DNA of 50,795 bases from Winogradskyella bathintestinalis (GTDB lineage: Bacteria > Bacteroidota > Bacteroidia > Flavobacteriales > Flavobacteriaceae). Below the pieces are notes generated by a model. That model saw nothing but the letters and a program-made list of their open reading frames with translations, ran no database searches and was not told the origin of the DNA. This document shows positions 17,542-25,015 of this stretch, one piece after another. The stretch covers positions 1 to 50,795 of the forward strand of contig NZ_JASDDK010000010.1 of the NCBI RefSeq assembly GCF_030407435.1, read 5' to 3'. A program made the position numbers and the translations under genes. Position 1 is the first letter of the stretch, and each line of letters begins with the position of its first letter.

Positions 17542-20143
17542 CAGCACCGTATTGAAACTACTTATTAAAATTATCTGTGTTGTATTACTCTTTACAATAT
17601 CATTTACCAGTTATGCGCAGGTTAAAGGTGGAGAGACCTATTTAATTAAAGAAATTAAAGTAACAGGAAATACTAATTTTAGTGAGCAAACTATAATTGC
17701 TTATTCTAAACTTAGAAAAGATGAAGAAATTCAGGTAGGTGGTGAGAAAATTGCCAATGCTGTAAAAACGTTATGGAAATCTAATCTATTTAGTAGTATA
17801 GATATTTATGTTACTGATATTGATGGCGGTACGGCAAACTTAGAAATAAACCTTAGTGATTTACCAGAACTTAAAGATCTTACTATTGAGGGCATAAGAA
17901 AAGGTAAAAAAGATGAGGTTATTGAAGAGAATAAGTTAAAACCTGGTCAGAAAGTCACAGAGAATCTACTTGCAACCACGAAAAATTACTTGACAAATAA
18001 GTATAAAAAGAAAGGTTTTTTAAATACAGAAGTAAATATTCTAACCTCTCAAGTTATTGATTCTATAGAGAAAGAGCGTGTAAACATGCGTATTGATATA
18101 GATAAAGGTCAGAAGGTTAAAATTAAAGAAATTAATTTTGAAGGTAACGAAAAGATAACGGATAAAAAGCTTCGTAAAGCTATGAAAAATACGAAGCAAA
18201 AAAGTTTAAGCCCTTTGCGAATATTAAAGCGTTCAAAATACATTGAAGAAGATTTTAGAACCGATTTAGTAAGTGTTGTAGATTATTATAAAGAAAATGG
18301 TTATAGAGATGCAAGAATAATTTCAGATTCCATTAGCTATCTAGATCAGAAAAATATAAATCTGAATATAAGAGTTGAAGAAGGCGAGAAATACAGTTTT
18401 GGTAAAATTACCTTTGTAGGTAATACTGTATATTCAGACCAACAATTATCTAATCTTTTAGGTATTAAAGAAGGGGATACTTACAATGGAGTAGAATTAC
18501 GAGAGCGTATTGCTGATGAGACTAATCCAGATGCCAATGATATAACCAACGCTTATCAGAATTTTGGTTATATGTTTTCTACTATAAATCCGGTTGAAGT
18601 TAGTGCAGAAGGTAATGTTATTGATATGGAAATTCGTATTTCCGAAGGAAAGCCAGCCTATTTCAACAATGTTACTGTAGTTGGTAATGATGTAACCAAC
18701 GATCATGTAGTTTATAGAGAAATAAGAACTAGACCTGGTATGCTATATAGAAAGGCAGACATTATAAGAACGATTAGAGAACTTGGTCAGTTAGGATTTT
18801 TTGATGCACAACAAATTGTACCAGATATTAAAAACCCAAATCCTGTAGATGGGACTTTAGATGTTGAATATTCTGTTGTAGAACAAGGATCTAGCCAAAT
18901 TCAACTACAAGGTGGTTATGGTGGCGGTGGCTTTATCGGTACACTAGGATTATCGTTTAATAATTTTGCTATAAAAGATATTTTTAAAGCCGACGCATAT
19001 AAACCAGTACCAAGAGGTGATGGACAAAGTTTAGCGTTAAGACTTCAGGCAAGTCAGTTTTTTCAAACTTATAGTTTTTCATTTAGTGAGCCATGGTTTG
19101 GTGGTAAAAAACCATTTCAGATGTCAACATCATTGTCTCACTCTCGACAGTTCTTATACGATTCCTCTACAGGGCGAGCTGATAAGGACAAACGTTTTAA
19201 TATTACAGGTTTAACTTTTGGATTATCTACAAGACTTTCGGTTCCAGATGATTACTTTTTACTGTCACAAGCCATCAGTTACCAACATTACGATCTTCAA
19301 AATTACAATACTGGTTTGTTTACCTTTGGAGACGGAACTTCAAATAACTTATCTTATACCATTGGTTTAAGTAGAAATGACCTAAGAGTCGATCCTATTT
19401 ATCCAACCGGAGGTTCTAGTTTTTCAGTTTCAGCCAAATTTTCTTTTCCTTATTCTTTAGTGAATGGAGTGGATTATGAAGCTTTAGAAACAGAAAGATC
19501 AGAACAAACCGATATAATTAACGAATATCAGTCTAACCCTAGTACAAATCCGGCACTGACGAATGCGTACAATAATGCTATTGAAAGACGGTCCGAAATT
19601 GATCAAGAACGTTTTAAATGGTTAGAATTTTATAAAATTAAATTTAAAGCCGATTGGTACCAAGCTTTAACTAAAAAATTAGTCTTACGTCCTAGTGTAG
19701 AGTTTGGATTCTTGGGTGCTTACAATAATGCACGAGGTGTGATTCCTTTTGAACGTTTCTTTGTTGGAGGTGATGGTTTAGGAAACTTCTCGCTAGATGG
19801 AAGAGAAGTGGTGCAATTACGTGGTTATCCTAATCAATCGTTATCATCACAAGATGGAGGTTCTATATACAATAAATTCTCGTTGGAATTGCGTTATCCT
19901 ATAACTTTGGGTGCACAAGCTAAAATATTTGCGTTATCATTTTTAGAAGCAGGTTCCTCAGTAAATAATTTTAGAGATTTCGATCCTTTTAAACTTCAAA
20001 GATCAGCAGGATTTGGATTAAGAATATTTATGCCGGCCTTTGGTTTACTAGGTATTGACTTTGGTCATGCTTTCGACGAATCACCTTATGGAACGGCAGT
20101 TAAGAAATGGGAAACACACTTTATAATTGGTCAACAATTTTAA
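17513..20143 (+). CDS. bamA: outer membrane protein assembly factor BamA
   Basis: The 876-residue product has a signal peptide (KLLIKIICVVLLFTISFTSYAQ), several POTRA domains (about 40-410, with KEIKVTGNTNFSEQTI, VKIKEINFEGNEKI, YSFGKITFVGNTVYS and YFNNVTVVGND) and a C-terminal 16-strand barrel with GGYGGGGFIGTLGLSFNNF and the VQLRGYPNQ segment of lid loop 6. It folds and inserts outer-membrane beta-barrels. There is no ATG near the N-terminus: the first possible start is TTG at 17513, 29 bases inside uppS, and a TTG at 17552 would begin directly at the signal peptide. Either way a non-ATG start and coupling to uppS are implied. Confidence 0.95.
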   Translation: MEKQANNLPNSTVLKLLIKIICVVLLFTISFTSYAQVKGGETYLIKEIKVTGNTNFSEQTIIAYSKLRKDEEIQVGGEKIANAVKTLWKSNLFSSIDIYVTDIDGGTANLEINLSDLPELKDLTIEGIRKGKKDEVIEENKLKPGQKVTENLLATTKNYLTNKYKKKGFLNTEVNILTSQVIDSIEKERVNMRIDIDKGQKVKIKEINFEGNEKITDKKLRKAMKNTKQKSLSPLRILKRSKYIEEDFRTDLVSVVDYYKENGYRDARIISDSISYLDQKNINLNIRVEEGEKYSFGKITFVGNTVYSDQQLSNLLGIKEGDTYNGVELRERIADETNPDANDITNAYQNFGYMFSTINPVEVSAEGNVIDMEIRISEGKPAYFNNVTVVGNDVTNDHVVYREIRTRPGMLYRKADIIRTIRELGQLGFFDAQQIVPDIKNPNPVDGTLDVEYSVVEQGSSQIQLQGGYGGGGFIGTLGLSFNNFAIKDIFKADAYKPVPRGDGQSLALRLQASQFFQTYSFSFSEPWFGGKKPFQMSTSLSHSRQFLYDSSTGRADKDKRFNITGLTFGLSTRLSVPDDYFLLSQAISYQHYDLQNYNTGLFTFGDGTSNNLSYTIGLSRNDLRVDPIYPTGGSSFSVSAKFSFPYSLVNGVDYEALETERSEQTDIINEYQSNPSTNPALTNAYNNAIERRSEIDQERFKWLEFYKIKFKADWYQALTKKLVLRPSVEFGFLGAYNNARGVIPFERFFVGGDGLGNFSLDGREVVQLRGYPNQSLSSQDGGSIYNKFSLELRYPITLGAQAKIFALSFLEAGSSVNNFRDFDPFKLQRSAGFGLRIFMPAFGLLGIDFGHAFDESPYGTAVKKWETHFIIGQQF

Positions 20144-20297
20144 GTTTGGCACGATATTTTCTAATCTCTAAATAAGATTTCATCTCTGTGTTAAAATTTT
20201 TAAGAATATATTTCGTTAAATTTGATGATTAGTAACACTAAAATTACAAATTGCTTAGTATTGCTAGAAAATGTCTCAAAATACAAAAACAGAAATA

Positions 20298-21410
20298 ATG
20301 AAATTTAAAGTTCTTTTTTTAGTAATTACAATAGGTCTATTGAGCTTTTATGCACATGCACAGCGTGGTGTAAGAATAGGTTACATTGATACCGAATATA
20401 TTTTGCAAAATGTTCCAGAATATCAACAAGCCTCAACGCAGCTAGATCAAAAGGTTCAAGATTGGAAGACCGATATTGAAACGAAATTAAAAGGTATTGA
20501 GCAAAAAAAGAAAGAACTCGATAATGAAAGTGTGCTTTTAACTAAAGAGCTATACGACGAGCGTTTTGAGGATATCACTTTTGAAGAAGCTGAAATTTTA
20601 GACTATCAACAAAAACGATTTGGACCAGATGGGGATTTAATGATTCAGAAACGTCAATTGATAGAGCCTATACAAGATCAAATATTTTCTGCAGTTCAAG
20701 ATATTGCAGAAACTGGTAAATACGATTTTGTATTCGATAAATCTGCAGATGTTGTAATGTTGTACTCAGCGGAGCGCTATGATTTAAGTGAGCGTGTATT
20801 AAAGACAATTACGAGAACTTCTAAAAGATCGCAAGCAAAAAATAAAAAAGAACGTAAGGCACTTGAAGAAGAAGAGGTAGTACCTGTAGTGAGTGCGGAT
20901 AAAGATGCGCGTCAACAAGCATTAGAAGATCGTAAAGCAAAAAGGGAAGAACAGTTAGCAGCTAAACGTGCGGAACGTGAAAAGGCGACAGAAGACCGAA
21001 GAAGAGCACAAGAAGAATTAAGAGAGGCTAAGCGAAAAGAAGCAGAGGAACGACGTCAACGAGCTATTGATGCCAGAAATGATAGATCTGGATCTATCAA
21101 TGAAACTACAACAACTGTAATTGATAGTATGCCTAAAGTGAAGCCGTCGGTTATTAAAGATAGCACCCAAATTAAAGATGGTTTAAAAAAGGATTCAATA
21201 GATTCGAAGAAACCTAAGACGGCTGCTGAGATTGCAGAAGCCGAACGTTTAAAGAAATTAAAAGATAGAGAAGCAAGACAGAAGGCATTAGAAGAAAGAA
21301 AACAGAAAATTATAGAACAAAGAAAAAAGGCGCGTGAGGAACGTTTAGAACAAGTAAGAAGAAATGATTCTATAGCCAAAGCCAAGAAAAACGAAGACAA
21401 CAACAATTAA
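20298..21410 (+). CDS. OmpH/Skp-family periplasmic chaperone with long charged C-terminal extension
   Basis: From the ATG at 20298 the product has 370 residues; an in-frame ATG at 20271 would add nine residues before the signal peptide (MKFKVLFLVITIGLLSFYAHAQ). The Skp-like domain covers about 22-180 (RVRIGYIDTEYILQNVPEYQ-like start, seen as RIGYIDTEYILQNVPEYQQA, then coiled-coil arms). The rest, about 190 residues, is extremely rich in Lys, Arg and Glu (QALEDRKAKREEQLAAKRAE and similar) and should be a long charged helix. Ordinary Skp proteins are about 160-190 residues. It lies between bamA and a normal-length skp, so a role in passing barrel proteins through the periplasm is likely. Confidence 0.9.
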   Translation: MKFKVLFLVITIGLLSFYAHAQRGVRIGYIDTEYILQNVPEYQQASTQLDQKVQDWKTDIETKLKGIEQKKKELDNESVLLTKELYDERFEDITFEEAEILDYQQKRFGPDGDLMIQKRQLIEPIQDQIFSAVQDIAETGKYDFVFDKSADVVMLYSAERYDLSERVLKTITRTSKRSQAKNKKERKALEEEEVVPVVSADKDARQQALEDRKAKREEQLAAKRAEREKATEDRRRAQEELREAKRKEAEERRQRAIDARNDRSGSINETTTTVIDSMPKVKPSVIKDSTQIKDGLKKDSIDSKKPKTAAEIAEAERLKKLKDREARQKALEERKQKIIEQRKKAREERLEQVRRNDSIAKAKKNEDNNN

Positions 21411-21440
21411 ATATTTATAACACAAATACAATTAAGAAAA

Positions 21441-21941
21441 ATGAAACATTTTAAATCGTTATTATTTGCAGCAGTACTTTTTTTAGGAGCAACTAGTTTT
21501 ACTACTGCTCAAAGTAAAATTGCTCATATTAATAAGCAAGAATTGATTAAAGCAATGCCTGCATATACACAAGCACAAGGCGAGATTGAGAAGATGGGTA
21601 AAACCTATGAGGCTGAAATACAAAATTCATTTAAGGAATTAGAGACTAAATTAAAGCAATATACAGCGGAAGAACCAACGCAAACAAATGAAGAAAACCA
21701 AAAGCGTATGCAGGAGGTTGAAGGTATAAAGCAAAGTTTAGGAGAGTATCAACAACAAGCTCAGAAACAATTGCAAGAGAAAGAATTTAATCTTTTGAAG
21801 CCAATTGTAGAGAAAGCAGACAATGCTATTAAAGCGGTAGCAAAGGCACAAGGTTTTCAGTATGTTGTAGACTCTGCAATGCTAATTGTAGCAGAAGGAA
21901 AGGATCTTATGGCAGATGTGAAGAAGCAGTTAGGAATGTAA
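21441..21941 (+). CDS. OmpH/Skp-family periplasmic chaperone
   Basis: The 166-residue product has a signal peptide (ending TSFTTAQ), then SKIAHINKQELIKAMPAYTQ and a helical middle part, and the strand QGFQYVVDSAMLIVAEGKDL at the end. Skp trimers hold unfolded outer-membrane proteins in the periplasm. It follows the longer paralogue by 30 bases, and a terminator stands 22 bases downstream, so it is the last gene of the bamA group before murI. Confidence 0.95.
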   Translation: MKHFKSLLFAAVLFLGATSFTTAQSKIAHINKQELIKAMPAYTQAQGEIEKMGKTYEAEIQNSFKELETKLKQYTAEEPTQTNEENQKRMQEVEGIKQSLGEYQQQAQKQLQEKEFNLLKPIVEKADNAIKAVAKAQGFQYVVDSAMLIVAEGKDLMADVKKQLGM

Positions 21942-21963
21942 TCCTAATATAAAAAGTATGTTT

Positions 21964-21993
21964 AAAAAGTCGCTTATTATTAAGCGACTTTTT
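21964..21993 (+). terminator. terminator after the second skp gene
   Basis: AAAAAGTCGCTTA and TAAGCGACTTTTT form a 13-bp stem around TTAT, followed by further T bases. It closes the DUF6089-uppS-bamA-skp-skp group; murI starts 82 bases later. Confidence 0.88.
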
Positions 21994-22074
21994 ATTTTTG
22001 TAATGGTGGTTATAATTAATATAAACCAAAAATGCGCACCCTATTATTTTTAGTTTAAGTGAAACACTGTCGTT

Positions 22075-22854
22075 ATGAGTAATTCTTCTATAGGCATCTT
22101 CGATTCTGGAATTGGTGGAACATCGATTTTTAAAGAAATTCACGCGCTTCTTCCAAATGAAAACTGTATTTATTTGGCCGATAGCATAAATGCTCCGTAT
22201 GGTAATAAGTCTGAAATAGAAATTCTTCAACTGAGCATAAAAAATACTGAATTATTAATTAATAAAGGTTGTAAAATTATTGTCGTTGCATGTAATACGG
22301 CAACCACTAATGCTATAGATTATTTAAGACGAAACTATTCTGTACCCTTTGTAGGTATCGAACCTGCAATAAAACCAGCCGCAATTAGCACAAAAACAAA
22401 GACGGTTGGGATATTAGCTACTCAAGGAACACTTAGCAGTCAACTTTTTCATAAAACGACGGATTTGTATACAAATGGTATTACAGTAATAGAACAAGTA
22501 GGAGATGGCATTGTGCCGTTAATTGAATCTGGAAATTTGTATTCGGATGACATGAGTGCGCTTTTAGAATTGTATCTAATACCGATGTTACAATATAATA
22601 TAGACTATTTAGTGTTAGGCTGTACGCATTATCCTTATCTCATACCAATGCTTACTAAAATGCTGCCAAAAGAAGTGAAAATTATCGATTCAGGATTAGC
22701 AGTTGCTAAACAAACAAAATCAGTTTTATCAACACACAATTTGCTTAATATCTCCAATGGAAAACCAACTATTAAATTGTTTTCAAATGGTAATGTGGAC
22801 GTTTTAAACTCTATTTTAAATGGCGAATTTGATGTGGCTTATTTGGACTTTTAA
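22075..22854 (+). CDS. murI: glutamate racemase
   Basis: The 259-residue enzyme shows IGIFDSGIGGTS at the start, the two catalytic cysteines C73 (VVACNTATT) and C183 (LVLGCTHYPYL), and ADSINAPYGNKS. It turns L-glutamate into D-glutamate for peptidoglycan stems. It follows the outer-membrane biogenesis operon after a terminator. Its stop overlaps the 3' end of the convergent carbonic anhydrase gene by 4 bases. Confidence 0.96.
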   Translation: MSNSSIGIFDSGIGGTSIFKEIHALLPNENCIYLADSINAPYGNKSEIEILQLSIKNTELLINKGCKIIVVACNTATTNAIDYLRRNYSVPFVGIEPAIKPAAISTKTKTVGILATQGTLSSQLFHKTTDLYTNGITVIEQVGDGIVPLIESGNLYSDDMSALLELYLIPMLQYNIDYLVLGCTHYPYLIPMLTKMLPKEVKIIDSGLAVAKQTKSVLSTHNLLNISNGKPTIKLFSNGNVDVLNSILNGEFDVAYLDF

Positions 22855-23366
22855 GATTTAAACCAACTAGAGTATTCTACATAATTATTAGCTATCCTAT
22901 CAATCTCTCCAAAGATTAATTCCTTACTAATATCTTTAACCTTTTTGGCAGGTACACCAGCATAAATACTTCCAGATTCAACAGTAGTGTTTTTGGTTAA
23001 AACGGCACCAGCTGCAATGATACTGTTACTTTCTATAATACAATCATCCATAATAATGCTACCCATACCAATTAAAACATTATCTTTTATTGTGCAGCCG
23101 TGAACAATAGCATTATGGCCTATAGAAACGTTATTTCCAATAGTTGTCGGTGATTTTTGATACGTTGCATGGATAACAGCGCCATCTTGAATATTCACTT
23201 TATTACCAATTTTAATAAAATGTACATCACCTCTAATTACTGCATTAAACCAAACACTGCAGGCTTTACCTATAGACACTTCTCCAACTATAGTAGCGTT
23301 TTCTGCAATGTAGCAATCTTCTGGAATTTGTGGTTGATTTCCTCTTACTGGTTTTATTATTGGCAT
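22851..23366 (-). CDS. gamma-carbonic anhydrase family protein
   Basis: The 171-residue product is a left-handed beta-helix made of hexapeptide repeats (ATIVGEVSIGKACSVWFNAV, VNIQDGAVIHATY and so on). The three probable zinc histidines are seen in VIHATY and in SIGHNAIVHGC. Similar proteins are called YrdA/PaaY-like; some are active carbonic anhydrases and others are not, so activity is open. The gene is the last on its strand before convergent murI. Confidence 0.9.
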   Translation of the reverse strand: MPIIKPVRGNQPQIPEDCYIAENATIVGEVSIGKACSVWFNAVIRGDVHFIKIGNKVNIQDGAVIHATYQKSPTTIGNNVSIGHNAIVHGCTIKDNVLIGMGSIIMDDCIIESNSIIAAGAVLTKNTTVESGSIYAGVPAKKVKDISKELIFGEIDRIANNYVEYSSWFKS

Positions 23367-23459
23367 ATTCTTATTTCTTTTTAAAAACTATTATCAAATG
23401 AGGTATTGTAAAGTACGAAATCTTAATATCACAGAACAATAAATAGCAATTTAATGGCA

Positions 23460-23492
23460 CAAAAAAAAAGAGCAGCACTGCTGTGCTACTCT
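23460..23492 (-). terminator. terminator of rpsU
   Basis: On the minus strand AGAGTAGCAC and GTGCTGCTCT form a 10-bp stem (one G-U pair) with an AGCA loop, followed by nine T. It lies 28 bases past the rpsU stop. Confidence 0.88.
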
Positions 23493-23519
23493 TTAATATT
23501 ATGGTATAAATAAGAAACC

Positions 23520-23714
23520 TTATACGTTTTCAGCGTCTCTTAACCCCTGAATGTATTCAGCTTTCTGAATTTCTCTTCTTCTTTTAACAGAAGGCTTAGT
23601 GAAATAACGAGATTCTCTCAAGTTCTGCATAATTTGCACATTTCTGTGTTTACGCTTGTAACGCTTAAGTGCACGTTCTATATTTTCTCCTTCTTTGATT
23701 TCGATTTTAATCAT
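23520..23714 (-). CDS. rpsU: 30S ribosomal protein S21
   Basis: The 64-residue, very basic product has the S21 pattern IEIKEGENIERALKRYKRKH and ESRYFTKPSVKRRREIQKAE. S21 belongs to the small-subunit platform next to the anti-Shine-Dalgarno end of 16S rRNA; in Bacteroidota it is part of the group of proteins that hide this sequence, in line with the lack of Shine-Dalgarno sites in this window. It has its own terminator and a probable promoter upstream. Confidence 0.97.
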   Translation of the reverse strand: MIKIEIKEGENIERALKRYKRKHRNVQIMQNLRESRYFTKPSVKRRREIQKAEYIQGLRDAENV

Positions 23715-23757
23715 TATATCGATATATTTTTGTTATCTAATTCTTTCAAATGGTCGG

Positions 23758-23765
23758 CAAATATA
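23758..23765 (-). promoter_or_regulatory. probable -7 element of rpsU
   Basis: The minus strand reads TATATTTG, an exact TAnnTTTG match, 43 bases before the rpsU start. At the -33 distance only a T run is present. Confidence 0.5.
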
Positions 23766-23948
23766 TGCTAACTATTTGAAAATAAAAAATTAATTCAAGA
23801 TTTTAGGATAAAATTTCTATCCCGTGCTTTAAAAATACATAAGACCGCTTTGCTTTTAGAACCAAGAAGATAGATTTGATTGGAACTGACTGACCAATAG
23901 CTAAAGATTAAGATAAAATATCTTAAAGTTGCGAGGGGTCAATTCTAA

Positions 23949-23993
23949 ACAGAACTACGTGCAGTTTTTTTTTTTTTTTTAGAACTACTGCCT
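23949..23993. repeat. 16-base T run flanked by an imperfect direct repeat
   Basis: CAGAACTACGTGCAG stands before and AGAACTACTGCC stands after a run of 16 T (23965-23980). The shared part is AGAACTAC(G)TGC. The run is likely to vary in length by slippage. Confidence 0.6.
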
Positions 23994-24035
23994 ATTCTTA
24001 TTTCTAACAGCAAAGCCGTCTAGTTTTTTTGTTTG

Positions 24036-24899
24036 CTATCCTAAATATGTTTTTAAGATTTTACTCTTACTAGCATGTCTTAATCTACGAATTCCTTTTT
24101 CTCTTATTTGTCTTACACGTTCGCGAGTTAAATCGTAAATACTTCCAATTTCTTCCAATGTCATTGGGGGTTGATCTCCAATCCCGAAGTTTAAACGAAT
24201 TACATCACTTTCCTTTTGAGTTAATGTTTCTAGCGCACGCTCTACTTCAGTATTCAAAGATTCTTTCATTAAATCTTTGTCTGGCCTTGGTGACTCTCCA
24301 GAACTAACTACATCATACAAACTAAAGGTCTCTCCATCTTTCAACGGAGCATCCATTGATAAGTGACGACCAGAATTTTTCATAGATTGTTTGACCTCAC
24401 GAACACTAATATCTAATTCGCGTGCAATTTCATCCGCATTCGGCGGTCTTTGGTTTATTTGCTCTAAATGAGAAAAGGCCTTATTAATCTTATTTATAGT
24501 ACCGATTTTATTTAGAGGCAAACGCACAATACGCGATTGTTCTGCTAAAGCTTGTAAAATGGCTTGTCTAATCCACCATACGGCATAAGAAATAAACTTA
24601 AATCCTCTAGTTTCATCAAATCGCTTTGCTGCTTTAACTAAACCAGCATTCCCTTCATTAATTAAATCTGGTAATTTTAAGCCTTGATTTTGATATTGCT
24701 TTGCAACCGAAACAACAAACCTTAAATTGGCCGTTGTTAATTTATCTAATGCTGCTTGATCACCTTTTCTAATTAGCTGCGCTAATTCTACTTCTTCATC
24801 TGCTGTAATCAACGGGATTTTGCTTATGTCTTGAAGATACTTGTCTAATGATTTATCTTCTCTGTTGGTTACCTGCTTGGTGATTTTTAACTGCCTCAT
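24036..24899 (-). CDS. rpoD: primary RNA polymerase sigma factor RpoD/SigA
   Basis: The 287-residue protein is the short Bacteroidota form of the main sigma factor, lacking most of region 1. Region 1.2 starts at [18 protein letters not shown], region 2 is [20 protein letters not shown] and [20 protein letters not shown], region 3 is about 130-200 and region 4 has [19 protein letters not shown] and the final [11 protein letters not shown]. It directs transcription from the TTTG / TAnnTTTG promoters seen in this window. A very good promoter of this same type lies 28 bases upstream, suggesting self-transcription. An AAGGA stands 6 bases before the ATG, unusual here. Confidence 0.97.
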   Translation of the reverse strand: MRQLKITKQVTNREDKSLDKYLQDISKIPLITADEEVELAQLIRKGDQAALDKLTTANLRFVVSVAKQYQNQGLKLPDLINEGNAGLVKAAKRFDETRGFKFISYAVWWIRQAILQALAEQSRIVRLPLNKIGTINKINKAFSHLEQINQRPPNADEIARELDISVREVKQSMKNSGRHLSMDAPLKDGETFSLYDVVSSGESPRPDKDLMKESLNTEVERALETLTQKESDVIRLNFGIGDQPPMTLEEIGSIYDLTRERVRQIREKGIRRLRHASKSKILKTYLG

Positions 24900-24926
24900 A
24901 TATCCTTTTTAAAATTTAGTGAACCT

Positions 24927-24957
24927 ACATTATAACCTAATTATTAAGAATTCCAAA
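24927..24957 (-). promoter_or_regulatory. promoter of rpoD
   Basis: On the minus strand TTTG (24954-24957) and TATAATGT (24927-24934) are separated by exactly 19 bases. This matches the TTTG-N19-TAnnTTTG plan of Bacteroidota promoters apart from the last bases of the -7 box, which looks partly like a classical -10. Confidence 0.6.
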
Positions 24958-25015
24958 CAATTAAGCAATTATTAACAAAAATCCATAAATATTTGTTATT
25001 TTAGACGATTAAAGG

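Larger units (their letters stand above)
23715..24035. other. 321-base intergenic region between rpsU and rpoD
   Basis: This gap holds the probable rpsU promoter near 23758 and a run of 16 T at 23965-23980. I find no coding remnant and no clear rpoD terminator in it. Confidence 0.6.
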
